From Chloracidobacterium sp. N (GTDB taxonomy: Bacteria; Acidobacteriota; Blastocatellia; Chloracidobacteriales; Chloracidobacteriaceae), in contig NZ_CP072642.1 in assembly GCF_018304765.1 (NCBI RefSeq), positions 1-64,000 of the forward strand: a stretch of DNA of 64,000 nucleotides. Direction: 5' to 3'. Each line of letters opens with the position of its first letter. Position 1 is the stretch's first letter. Shown here one piece after another: positions 39,905 to 48,800 of the stretch. The notes beneath the pieces were generated by a model. That model saw only the letters and a list, made by a program, of their open reading frames with translations. It was not told where the DNA came from and did no database searches. The position numbers and the translations under genes were made by a program.

Positions 39905-42532
39905 GTGCTCCAGCCAGCAAAAACTTCGCCCGGCAACCCTGCGGAGCCACTGATCCACATCGTGGATGATGACGACACGGTGCGGCGGTTGTTGACCATC
40001 CTGATGGAAAAAGAAGGTTTCCGGGTTGTGGCGCACCGCAACGGCCTCACGGCCCTGGAGCAGTCCCCGGCCCTTCAGCCGGAGTTGGTCATGCTCGATG
40101 TCGCCATGCCGGGGATGGATGGCATTACGCTCTGCCGTCATTTGCGCCAGCTTGATGCGTACCGGCAGGTGCCCATTTTGATGCTCACGGGACTGTCCGA
40201 CGACGGCACCGTAGCGGCCGCTTACGCCGCCGGAGCCACGGACTACATTCCCAAACCCTTGCGGCCGGAGGTGCTCAGGCACAAGGTGAGCCACCTCCTG
40301 CACAGCCACCACATTGCGCGGCAACTTCGGGAAACTGAAAACAAACTGCGTTCGATCGTGCAGTATGCCAATGATGCCATTCTCGTGCTGGATGCGGCTT
40401 TGCACGTCCTTGAACTCAACCCGAAAGCCGAGCTGCTGCTGGGGGCAGGTGTGGTTGGGAACATGATCGGGGAGCTTCTCGATACCGAAGAGTCCCTGGA
40501 TACCCTTCTGCCACACCTTACCCGGACCGGAAGGAGCATCGGGGCCGCCGTCAGAAACCGGGATGGCAGGACAGCCTCGGTTGAACTGACCAGCAGCGAT
40601 TTTTACCTTGGCACGCATCGGCGCTACGTTCTCATTCTGCGCAACATTACCGGGCGCAAGCCTTCCGAAAAAACTCTGGAAGTGCCCAGCGACCTGCCGG
40701 ACTCCCTGACGGCTGTGCCATCACAGGGCCGTGGCCCCTCTGAACCAGAGCCGGAGACATCCGACATTCTGGATGCTTTGCCCCTGGGACTCGCCCGGCT
40801 GAACCGCCGTGGACAGATCATCTTCATCAACCGGCGCCTGACGGATATGCTTGGTGAACGGCCGTCCCGCTGTCTGGGGGCTTCCGGGCGACGCTACGTG
40901 AGTCGCCTGGGTTGGAAGGAGTACAAGCCGGCCCTGCGCCGGTTTTTGTCCCACCGGCCGCTTTCCATTGCGGCCGGTGAGCCGGTTGTGCTCACGCGGA
41001 GCCTGGTCCTCAGAAAAACCGATGGGTGCTTCTTTCCGGTCATCCTTTCCCTGATGCCTGTCGCCGGCAAGGATGGATGGCTCGTCCTGGTCGAGGACCG
41101 CACACGTCACCAGACGCTTGAGGACAGGCTCCGGTGCCTCAATGAAGAATGGGTCGTGGCCGTGGATGCCCTTCCAGACATGATTCTGCTCGAAGACCGG
41201 ATGGGGCGGATTCGGCGCTGTAACCGTGCGGTGGCGGAATTTCTCCAGCGTCCCTACTCGGCCATCATTGGCCAGACTTCGGCGGCGCTTTTCTGGGGGG
41301 CGAGGGAAGGTTCCCTGGCGCACTGCGTCCAACATCCGGCAGCGTTCCAGTTTCCCACCAGCGACCGCTGGTTTCGGATGAACAGCTACTGGATTGACCA
41401 GGAGCGCGGGATTGGAACCGGTTGGGTGCATATCATCACGGACATCACTTCCCAGCGGCGCAGCGAACTGGAACGGGGACGACTGATCCGGGTCATCGAG
41501 CAGGTTGGAGAAGCGGTTGTGACCTTCGACCGGCACGGCCGGGTTCAGTTCTGCAATCCGGCTTTCGAGCAACTGACCGGAATTCGGAGCTGGGAGGCAG
41601 TTGGCCATTCATTGCACCGGTTGGGCTTCGGGCCGGTTGACCGGGCCGTTCGCCGGGACATCCTGCGCCAGCTTGTCCGTGGAAAGGGCTGGTGCGGGCG
41701 CTACCTGGCACGCCGCCGCGACGGGAGTACCTATCCGCAGCAGGCGACCATTTCACCGGTGCGCGATGCCCAAGGGCAGTTGCAGAACGTGGTCGTGGTG
41801 TGCCGGGATGTGACCGAGCAGCTTCGCTACGAAGCCATCGCCGAAGCCGTGAACGTAACGGAAAACGCGAGCCATATTTTTTCTGCCATCCGCCACGAGA
41901 TGGGCAATCCCATCAACTCCATCAAGACGGCGCTCACCGTTCTGCGGCAAACGAAGCCGCTGTCTTCGGAGGCGGTCACCACCTATGTCGAGCGATGCCT
42001 GTCAGAAATCGGGCGCGTGGAATATCTGCTGCGCGCCCTGCGCTCTTTCAGCCTGTACGAAACGCCCGAACTCAAGGCCCAGCCGCTGCTGCCCTTTCTG
42101 GAGCGTTTCTGCGCCCTGGTGAAGGAGGGCCTGTCCGCGCAGGGGGTGGATTTCCAACCCCGCCTCGCCTCTGACCTGGGATGGATCAATTTCGATGCGC
42201 GGGCGCTGCATCAGGCTTTGATGAATCTCATCTCGAACGCCGTGGATGCTCTGTCGCCAGTGCCGACGCCGCAGATTACCCTGATGGCCCGGCGCTACCG
42301 TCGGTTGATTGTCATCGAGGTGCACGACAACGGGCCGGGCATCGAGCCAAAACACCGCGACCACATCTTCAAACCGTTTTACACGACCAAGCCCCAGGGA
42401 ACGGGACTTGGGCTGGTGATTGCCCGGAAGCTGCTTTCCAGGATGCGGGGGACGGTCGAGCTTCAGTCGCCACCTGCGGGGGGCTGTGTGGCCATCGTCA
42501 CCCTGGAAGCCCTGCCTGAAGACGATAGGTAA
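39905..42532 (+). CDS. Hybrid receiver-PAS-histidine kinase
   Basis: An 875-residue cytoplasmic signalling protein. The N-terminal receiver domain (residues 15-130) has the acidic pocket IHIVDDDDTV and phospho-acceptor D65 in MLDVAMPGMDG. At least three PAS domains follow (IVQYANDAILVLDAALHVLE; ILDALPLGLARLNRRGQII; QVGEAVVTFDRHGRV), with a further region in between. The kinase core has H664 in IRHEMGNPINSIKTAL and an HATPase with LMNLISNAVDALSP and KPQGTGLGLVIARKL. GTG 39905 follows GGGGAG at a good distance. A receiver at the N-terminus implies control by another kinase, perhaps the PAS kinase at 36082-38118. Confidence 0.93.
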   Translation: MLQPAKTSPGNPAEPLIHIVDDDDTVRRLLTILMEKEGFRVVAHRNGLTALEQSPALQPELVMLDVAMPGMDGITLCRHLRQLDAYRQVPILMLTGLSDDGTVAAAYAAGATDYIPKPLRPEVLRHKVSHLLHSHHIARQLRETENKLRSIVQYANDAILVLDAALHVLELNPKAELLLGAGVVGNMIGELLDTEESLDTLLPHLTRTGRSIGAAVRNRDGRTASVELTSSDFYLGTHRRYVLILRNITGRKPSEKTLEVPSDLPDSLTAVPSQGRGPSEPEPETSDILDALPLGLARLNRRGQIIFINRRLTDMLGERPSRCLGASGRRYVSRLGWKEYKPALRRFLSHRPLSIAAGEPVVLTRSLVLRKTDGCFFPVILSLMPVAGKDGWLVLVEDRTRHQTLEDRLRCLNEEWVVAVDALPDMILLEDRMGRIRRCNRAVAEFLQRPYSAIIGQTSAALFWGAREGSLAHCVQHPAAFQFPTSDRWFRMNSYWIDQERGIGTGWVHIITDITSQRRSELERGRLIRVIEQVGEAVVTFDRHGRVQFCNPAFEQLTGIRSWEAVGHSLHRLGFGPVDRAVRRDILRQLVRGKGWCGRYLARRRDGSTYPQQATISPVRDAQGQLQNVVVVCRDVTEQLRYEAIAEAVNVTENASHIFSAIRHEMGNPINSIKTALTVLRQTKPLSSEAVTTYVERCLSEIGRVEYLLRALRSFSLYETPELKAQPLLPFLERFCALVKEGLSAQGVDFQPRLASDLGWINFDARALHQALMNLISNAVDALSPVPTPQITLMARRYRRLIVIEVHDNGPGIEPKHRDHIFKPFYTTKPQGTGLGLVIARKLLSRMRGTVELQSPPAGGCVAIVTLEALPEDDR

Positions 42533-42691
42533 GATGGCACCAGCGGACGTTGCACCACTCTGAATGGCGGAGCGGACAGGTGGACAGCCTGTTTCCAGGG
42601 CGCGGCACATGGCAGATCAACTTTCGGTTTACAGGCGGATGTGGTTTGCTAAATCAAACATCCTGTGGACTTTGCCTGACAGAAAGCAGCT

Positions 42692-43594
42692 ATGAGAAAG
42701 CTTTTCATTACCGGAGCAAGTGGTTTTGTCGGACAGGCGCTGTTGCCGGCGCTCAAGCTGGAAGGGTATGACGTTGTGGCGGTGTCGCGCAAAGTACGCG
42801 ATACCGCCAGTGGTGTCCGGTGGGTACTCGGCGACCCGGTAACGGTGGATGACTGGCAAAAGGAAGTGGATGGCGCTTTTGGCCTCATCAATCTGGCCGG
42901 AGAACCCATCATCGGAAAACGGTGGACACCGGAGCAGAAAAAAGCCCTGCGCGACAGCCGCGTGGTGACGACCCAAAATCTGGTCACCGCCATTGCCCAG
43001 GCCAGGCAAAAGCCGTCGGTTCTGGTGTCGGCTTCGGCCATTGGGCTGTATCCCAAAAATGAGGAAACCGAACTCGATGAAGCCAGCCGCCCGGCCGACG
43101 ACTTTCTGGGGAAGCTCTGCCAGGAGTGGGAAGATGCAGCCAAGGTCGCCGAGGTTCACGGTGTCCGTACAGTGCTGCTGCGGATTGGGGTCGTTCTGGG
43201 GCGCAATGGCGGCGCGCTGGAGCGGATGCTGCCCGTGTTCAGATGGGGATTGGGCGGGCCGTTGGGCAGCGGCAACCAGTGGTTTTCCTGGGTCCACCTT
43301 GCCGATGTGGTCGGCCTCATCCTGTGGGCGCTGGCGTCCGGGCAGGTGCAGGGACCGGTCAATGCCGTGGCGCCGAACCCGGTGCGGATGAAGGACTTTG
43401 CTTCAACGCTTGGAAAAGTTTTGAACCGTCCGGCCTTTCTGCCGGCGCCGTCCTTTGCCCTCAATCTCGTTCTCGGCGAATCGGCTCAGGTGGTACTCGA
43501 TGGGCAGCGCGTTCTGCCCAAAGCCGCCCTGCAACAGGGCTACACCTTTCGTTTTCCAGAGCTGGAAGCTGCCCTGCGTGACCTGACGACCTGA
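42692..43594 (+). CDS. TIGR01777-family NAD(P)-dependent epimerase (YfcH-like)
   Basis: A 300-residue short-chain dehydrogenase/epimerase. The N-terminal nucleotide loop FITGASGFVGQALLPAL is clear. The family pattern (NLAGEPIIGKRWTPEQKKAL, SRVVTTQNLV, SASAIGLYP and EWEDAAKVAE) matches TIGR01777/SulA-like epimerases. A C-terminal DUF1731-type segment (ALQQGYTFRFPELEAALRDL) closes it. The substrate is unknown for most members. ATG 42692 is the start. The gene is convergent with the SpoIIE phosphatase gene, 17 bp apart. Confidence 0.92.
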   Translation: MRKLFITGASGFVGQALLPALKLEGYDVVAVSRKVRDTASGVRWVLGDPVTVDDWQKEVDGAFGLINLAGEPIIGKRWTPEQKKALRDSRVVTTQNLVTAIAQARQKPSVLVSASAIGLYPKNEETELDEASRPADDFLGKLCQEWEDAAKVAEVHGVRTVLLRIGVVLGRNGGALERMLPVFRWGLGGPLGSGNQWFSWVHLADVVGLILWALASGQVQGPVNAVAPNPVRMKDFASTLGKVLNRPAFLPAPSFALNLVLGESAQVVLDGQRVLPKAALQQGYTFRFPELEAALRDLTT

Positions 43595-43611
43595 CTGGAT
43601 TTGGCCGACTA

Positions 43612-46209
43612 CTACCCGGTCAAGCGGGTTTTGGCTGTTTCTCGTGCTGTCCGTTGTGCGGCAGTCCGCTGGGTGGTCGCCGGCCGTGACTGCTGTGCGT
43701 GGGGATTGCCCCGACGGACGACGACCACTGTCATGTCGTCTGCCTGTTCGGCTTCGCCCATGTGCCGCCGGACATCCGAGATGATAGCTGTGCACAGGTC
43801 GTGGGCGCTCTGCTGGTCAGCCTTCTGCTCCATGAAGTCGTCAATCAAATCCCGCAGCGCCTCGTAGCCATAGGGAGACCCGTATTCGTTCAGGGCTTCG
43901 ATGATCCCATCGCTGGCGAGCACAAGAAACTCCTGCCCTTCGATGTAGAGCTGCCCACCCTGGTATTCATCGTAGGTTGCCCGGCGCAGGCTCCCCAAGG
44001 GGAGTCCACGAACGTCAAGTAATTCGACGTAAGGACGCTCGCGGCTGGCATAGTGCCAGCGCCCCACTACGGGAAAGCCGGCGTTGGCGACCGTGAAGCT
44101 GCCGGTGGCCAGATCGAGCTGCGCATAAACTGCCGCTACAAACATGCGGACGCGCTTCATATCCGGGTAGAGCAGCTCGTTGAGCCGCGTGAGCATGGCG
44201 GCGCAGCCCAGCTCGTTTTCTTCCGCCTCGCTCCGAAAGGCGGTAAGCGCCACGGCGGTAAACACGGCACCGGAGACACTTTTGCCGGATACATCGCCGA
44301 CAAAGATACCCAGCTTGCCGTCCGGCCCAAGGAAAAAGTCGTAGAAGTCGCCGCCAACTTCGCGCGCCGGTACGCTCATGGCGGCGATGTCCCAGTCTTT
44401 GAGCCGCGGGGGTTCGGGTGGAAGAAATGACATTTGAATCTGGGTCGCCAGGGCAAGCTGCCGCGCGTGCCGCTGCTCCTCAAGGAAGTGGTCAAGTGGG
44501 ATGGGTTGTCGGTCGCGCTCACTTTCGGGTGGGCGCCAAGCGAGGGCGGTGGCCGCAAAGGGCAGTCCCACCAGCAGGGTGGGAACCCAGGGCGAGATTC
44601 CCAGCATCGGCAAAGTGGCCGCAACAATCGCCAGGCTTGTTGTCTGATACACCCACAAGGCGCAGAGTGTCCCCCACAGGCCAAACCGCTCGAACGTCGC
44701 AACCAGGATGAGCGCCAATACGGCCTGGTGCAGGAAAAGCCAGGGCTGCTCCAGCGCCGATGGCAGGACGGGGGTCAGCGAGTCGCGCCACCCCACGCTG
44801 CCCAGAAGGGCGATGATGGCCAGGGCCAGCCACTGTGGCCAGCGCAGCCAGTCCCTGACGGCGACCCAGGTAAAAGCCACCAGCACCAGCCCCAGATCGA
44901 AGGTATTGCCCACCAGCGTCCCTACCATCAGCAGGCCTGGTGACCAGGCATCAAGCAGCAGCCGAAGATTGTCGTTGATGTTTCCGGCAACCGGAAACAG
45001 GTCAGCCAGCAACCACTGCACGAGACCCGTCAGGCCCAGCAAAAACCAGCCTACCCCGCCGCCGATGAGTCCACGCTGGAGAATGGTCGTGTATGGCACA
45101 CGGCGCAGGAGCAGGATGGCGCGGAAGATTTCCGTACGCGGGCGCTGGGTGTCGTACTCGATGTGCAGCAGGGCGGCGCAAACCACCCAGACCACAGCCA
45201 TGCTCAACAGGATCGTCACCAGGCTGGAGATGATGTAGCCGGCCAGCCCCCCAAGTACAAACTGCGAACCTTGCGTCATGATGGCCAGCCGGGCCGGAGC
45301 GCTGCCGGCGACCGGGTTTTCAAACAGGGCCGTGCCGATGGAATAGGGCAGCGATGGAGCGAGAACAAAGAACCAGTCCACCCCCACCACGACGGCCGCC
45401 ACCGTCGGAACACGCCAGAGGATGACGTGCCGGCGGGAGGCTTTCAGCAGATAGACGACGGCAGCGATGAGCAGGATCGTCTGAAGCGGCAGCCCAAGGA
45501 GGAGATAGATGATTTTTGAATCGAAGGGGCGGGCCCAGCCGCTCGTGGTGGGCTGAAGGCGGTGTTGAAAATACCACACGGTTTCACCGCGCAGCCGGAC
45601 GAGCACCACGCGCGTCAGTTCGGGCAACTCCGGGAGCGGTTGCTGCCACCGCACTTCCGTCTCCGGTTGGCCGGGGACATGTTCGACCTGGGGTGGGCCC
45701 AGCCAGAACAGTCCGAGGCTGGTGCTGCTGTCGAGAAACGCCCGCGCCCGTGCGATGGCGACATCCGCTGCCGGCAGTTCGGCGGTGGAAACCGGCACAT
45801 CGCCGTTGAGATAGCTGATGAGTTCCCCGCTGTTGGAAAGCCCCACCTGGGCTGCCAGGCTTCCATTAGGACGCAGCCACACCACATAGTCAATCACCAC
45901 TGGAAGGTGGTACTGGGCGACCAGGCGTTGGAGATTGGCTTCCGGCCGGCGCTGGCGAAGGGTTGTGAGCGCGACCTGGTCAAGGTGGAGGACGCGAAGC
46001 GTCATGCTGCGCGGAGGAGTTTGTCCCGTCTGCCGGTTGAAGAGGTCGTAGGCCAGGCGGGCATTGGCCTCACGGTCCAGCCCGTTGAGCAGCACCGGTT
46101 CCGGGATGGCCTGGCTGGTCAGCAGGAGGCCCAGAAAAAGACCAATCAGCGCTGCTATGGCAAGCACCCCAATCGGTGGAAAAGGCAACTGGCTGGTCGA
46201 AGCAGGCAT
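43612..46209 (-). CDS. Multi-pass membrane protein with C-terminal SpoIIE/PP2C phosphatase domain
   Basis: A protein of about 865 residues from ATG 46209. One N-terminal helix (VLAIAALIGLFLGLLL) is followed by an extracytoplasmic domain of about 200 residues and at least eight further membrane segments. The cytoplasmic C-terminal third is a PP2C/SpoIIE phosphatase (RsbU type), with metal-site acids in SVPAREVGGDFYDFFLG, GIFVGDVSGKSVSGAVF and LVLASDGIIEALNEYG. RsbU-type enzymes dephosphorylate anti-sigma-factor antagonists, but no such partner gene is in this window. The frame is open to a TTG at 46257; the ATG before the first helix is preferred, although its ribosome-binding site is weak. 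Confidence 0.88.
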   Translation of the reverse strand: MPASTSQLPFPPIGVLAIAALIGLFLGLLLTSQAIPEPVLLNGLDREANARLAYDLFNRQTGQTPPRSMTLRVLHLDQVALTTLRQRRPEANLQRLVAQYHLPVVIDYVVWLRPNGSLAAQVGLSNSGELISYLNGDVPVSTAELPAADVAIARARAFLDSSTSLGLFWLGPPQVEHVPGQPETEVRWQQPLPELPELTRVVLVRLRGETVWYFQHRLQPTTSGWARPFDSKIIYLLLGLPLQTILLIAAVVYLLKASRRHVILWRVPTVAAVVVGVDWFFVLAPSLPYSIGTALFENPVAGSAPARLAIMTQGSQFVLGGLAGYIISSLVTILLSMAVVWVVCAALLHIEYDTQRPRTEIFRAILLLRRVPYTTILQRGLIGGGVGWFLLGLTGLVQWLLADLFPVAGNINDNLRLLLDAWSPGLLMVGTLVGNTFDLGLVLVAFTWVAVRDWLRWPQWLALAIIALLGSVGWRDSLTPVLPSALEQPWLFLHQAVLALILVATFERFGLWGTLCALWVYQTTSLAIVAATLPMLGISPWVPTLLVGLPFAATALAWRPPESERDRQPIPLDHFLEEQRHARQLALATQIQMSFLPPEPPRLKDWDIAAMSVPAREVGGDFYDFFLGPDGKLGIFVGDVSGKSVSGAVFTAVALTAFRSEAEENELGCAAMLTRLNELLYPDMKRVRMFVAAVYAQLDLATGSFTVANAGFPVVGRWHYASRERPYVELLDVRGLPLGSLRRATYDEYQGGQLYIEGQEFLVLASDGIIEALNEYGSPYGYEALRDLIDDFMEQKADQQSAHDLCTAIISDVRRHMGEAEQADDMTVVVVRRGNPHAQQSRPATTQRTAAQRTARETAKTRLTG

Positions 46210-46341
46210 GTGGCAACGACTTTTCCAACGCACAACGCGACCCGGCGCTGACCACAACCGGGGAGACCCGTCTTTGCCGTTCCAGCCGGACGACCAGCCG
46301 CGCCGCTCAGAACGTTTTGATGTGGGGGGCCGAGGCTTTGT

Positions 46342-46929
46342 TCAGACGGATTTTTTCCGGCTGGCTTTGCTCCTGGCAGCAGCTTTGGGTTTTGGCACCG
46401 ATGCGGCTGGGGGCAGGGCCGGAACGTCCGCTGGTACGGCAGTGTCGGTGGCCGCAAGCGCCACAGACGACTTGCGTTTCCGTTTGGATTGGCTGGGGGT
46501 AACTTCTCCGGCTGCCGGGCTTGTGTCCGTGGGAGACGCCGGTGCTCCAGAAGCGGCTGGCGCTGCTGTTTCTGTCGCCGCTTCTTTCGTCGCTGCGTCC
46601 GCCTTTTTGCGGCGGGCGCTGGGCTTTTTCGCCCCACTCCTGGGGGTATTCAACGACTCGGCCAGGGACGGCGGAAGCACGACGGCCGGCACCGCTTCTT
46701 CAGCCATCGCTCCTTCACTGATGGCCGCGTTCATTTTCTGGCGGCGCTTGATCTCTTCTTCAACCAGTTTGTCAAGGACTTCGTTTTCGGCGCGAAACCA
46801 GTCTTCAGCCATGTGCTGTGGCGTGCTGTAGCCCCGCTCGACAGAGAGCTGGTGCGCCCGCCGGCGAATGGCATCCATGACCGCCCGGTCCTTGAGCAAC
46901 GACTGACGAACTTGCTTGGTATCCATCAT
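46342..46929 (-). CDS. DUF2934-domain protein with long basic Ala/Pro/Lys tail
   Basis: From ATG 46929 (or the adjacent 46926) the protein has 195 residues; GGGAGG precedes it. The first 60 residues match DUF2934 (AIRRRAHQLSVERGYSTP, then EDWFRAENEVLDKLV), a small helical domain frequent in acidobacteria and proteobacteria. The rest is a low-complexity Ala/Pro/Ser region ending in several Lys/Arg clusters (KSKRKRKSS-like, ARSKASRKKSV), histone-H1-like and probably nucleic-acid binding. The function is unknown. Direct repeats with an operator-like spacing lie between it and the divergent NtrC-type regulator. Confidence 0.75.
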   Translation of the reverse strand: MMDTKQVRQSLLKDRAVMDAIRRRAHQLSVERGYSTPQHMAEDWFRAENEVLDKLVEEEIKRRQKMNAAISEGAMAEEAVPAVVLPPSLAESLNTPRSGAKKPSARRKKADAATKEAATETAAPAASGAPASPTDTSPAAGEVTPSQSKRKRKSSVALAATDTAVPADVPALPPAASVPKPKAAARSKASRKKSV

Positions 46930-47044
46930 TTCCAGGCTTGGTTCCTCCCTGAGCTTCCGGCCTGCACGCCGTGCTGTTGAACGATGATGTCGGGTCGGTA
47001 AACCGGCGCGCTTGACGAGGAGCGTAAAGTGCGAGTCGCCCTGT

Positions 47045-47084
47045 TTGCATAAGCACAAACCGGATTGTATATGCACAAACCGGA
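47045..47084 (+). promoter_or_regulatory. Promoter overlapped by two 16-bp direct repeats
   Basis: TTGCAT (47045-47050) and TATATG (47068-47073) are 17 bp apart and could form a plus-strand promoter. Two near-identical 16-mers, ATAAGCACAAACCGGA (47049-47064) and ATATGCACAAACCGGA (47069-47084), start exactly 20 bp apart (two helical turns). They cover the spacer and the -10 region, as repressor sites do. They lie in the 323-bp divergent gap between the DUF2934 gene and the NtrC-type regulator gene, so they may control either one. The gap holds no gene. Confidence 0.55.
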
Positions 47085-47201
47085 GATTTTCTTGGACGAC
47101 TGTTGGCAAACACACTACCATGCGACACCTGCTTTGAAAACCCTGAAGGGAGTTCGCCAGTTTTGTCGGGCGGCCGTGAACCTCGCGGGCGCGTCCCAAG
47201 T

Positions 47202-47229
47202 AAGCGTGGATTCAGAAGCGTGGATTCAG
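47202..47229. repeat. Perfect 14-bp tandem duplication before the NtrC-type regulator
   Basis: AAGCGTGGATTCAG is present twice back to back (47202-47215 and 47216-47229), 23 bp before the start codon at 47253. It lies in the likely leader of the mRNA. No role is evident. Confidence 0.85.
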
Positions 47230-47252
47230 AGGGTGTGTGATGTCGGAGTGTC

Positions 47253-48695
47253 ATGCCTGATCGTGTGCCGTCAATTCTCATCGTGGATGATGAGTTGAGT
47301 ATGCGTGAGCTGCTCGACCATGTGTTTCGGCGGGCTGGCTACCGCACCTTCGTTGCCGGAAACGGGGCGCAGGCCCTGGAGGCCCTGCGAGGGACCGTGT
47401 TTGACATCGTGCTGTCCGATGTCAGGATGCCGCGTCTTTCCGGCACTGAACTGCTGCACGAATGCCGCCAGATCTCACCCGATACGGTGGTCATTCTCAT
47501 GACGGCCCATGGCACGGTCGAGCAGGCGCGCGAAGCCTTCAAACTCGGCGCGGACGACTTCATCCAGAAGCCGTTCGACATTGACGAACTCAAGCTCATC
47601 GTCAAGAACGCGCTGGAAAAAAGCCTGCTGCGCCGGGAAGTGGCCCTGCTCAAGCGCGAGTTGGGGGACCGCACGCGGCTGGAGAACATCATCGGGCGTA
47701 GCCGCCCCATGCAGGAAGTGTTGCGCCTCATCCAGACCATTGCCGGTACGAACAGCACGGTACTCATCACGGGTGAATCCGGCACCGGCAAGGAACTCGT
47801 CGCCCGTGGCATCCATGCCTGTAGCCCGCGCAGCGAACGCCCCTTTGTTTCCATCAACTGCGGCGCGTTCACGGAAACCCTCCTCGAATCGGAACTCTTT
47901 GGCTACATGAAGGGTGCCTTCACTGGTGCCACCACGAACAAAAAAGGACTGTTCGAGGCCGCTGACGGCGGCACGCTGTTTCTCGATGAAATCGGCGAAA
48001 TGAGCCTGGGGATGCAGGTCAAGCTGTTGCGCGCCCTCCAGGAACGCTCGATACGGCGGGTGGGCGGTACGGAAGAAATCCCGGTGGATGTGCGGGTCGT
48101 TGCCGCCACCAACCGTGATCTTTCCCAGATGGTCGAAGCCGGAACTTTCCGCAAAGACCTGTACTTCCGGGTCAACGTCATTCCCATCAACGTTCCACCG
48201 CTGCGCGAACGGCGGGAGGACATCCGCGAGCTGGCGCTGCACTTCCTCAAAAAGTACGGACAAAACCGCACCCCGCCGGTGACAGCCATTGCCGAAACGA
48301 CGCTCAAGTACCTTGAAAACTACTCGTTTCCGGGAAACGTCCGGGAATTGGAAAACATCATCGAGCGGGCCGTGGCCCTGGAGCCAACCCACGAAATCCA
48401 GCCGGAGCGCCTGCCGGAAACCGTGCTGCGCTACGACCCGGCGCGGACGGCTTCCGTCTTCGATCTGCCGGAGCAGGGCATTCATCTCGAAAACTTCCTG
48501 ATGGAAATTGAAAAATCCTATATTTTGCAGGCCCTGCAGCGGACGCGGGGCAATCAGACCAAGGCGGCGGAGCTGCTTCGCATGTCGGTGCGCAGCCTGC
48601 GCCACCTGCTCGACAAGCACAAAATTCGCCACACGGCGAGTATGTTCCGTGAAAGTGGGGCCTTTCGTACAGGCGACGCCTCGGATGCCCCATAA
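47253..48695 (+). CDS. Sigma-54-dependent response regulator, NtrC family
   Basis: A 480-residue activator. The receiver domain has acids D12/D13 and phospho-acceptor D56 ([13 protein letters not shown]). The AAA+ domain carries Walker A GESGTGKE (174-181), the sigma-54 contact loop GAFTGA (221-226) and Walker [13 protein letters not shown]. The C-terminal Fis-type helix-turn-helix reads [21 protein letters not shown]. The intact GAFTGA loop means it should activate sigma-54 promoters. Its own kinase is not adjacent; the orphan PAS kinase at 36082-38118 or the hybrid at 39905-42532 are candidates. The start has no strong ribosome-binding site but fits the domain. Confidence 0.95.
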   Translation: MPDRVPSILIVDDELSMRELLDHVFRRAGYRTFVAGNGAQALEALRGTVFDIVLSDVRMPRLSGTELLHECRQISPDTVVILMTAHGTVEQAREAFKLGADDFIQKPFDIDELKLIVKNALEKSLLRREVALLKRELGDRTRLENIIGRSRPMQEVLRLIQTIAGTNSTVLITGESGTGKELVARGIHACSPRSERPFVSINCGAFTETLLESELFGYMKGAFTGATTNKKGLFEAADGGTLFLDEIGEMSLGMQVKLLRALQERSIRRVGGTEEIPVDVRVVAATNRDLSQMVEAGTFRKDLYFRVNVIPINVPPLRERREDIRELALHFLKKYGQNRTPPVTAIAETTLKYLENYSFPGNVRELENIIERAVALEPTHEIQPERLPETVLRYDPARTASVFDLPEQGIHLENFLMEIEKSYILQALQRTRGNQTKAAELLRMSVRSLRHLLDKHKIRHTASMFRESGAFRTGDASDAP

Positions 48696-48800
48696 GGTCA
48701 CGCTTCGGCCCCCCGAAGGAAAAAGAAGCCCTCTGGCTCCCTCCTGCCGGTTCGCTTTTCCGCGCTGCTTGCGGACACCTCATTCCCCCCTGCTGAAGAC

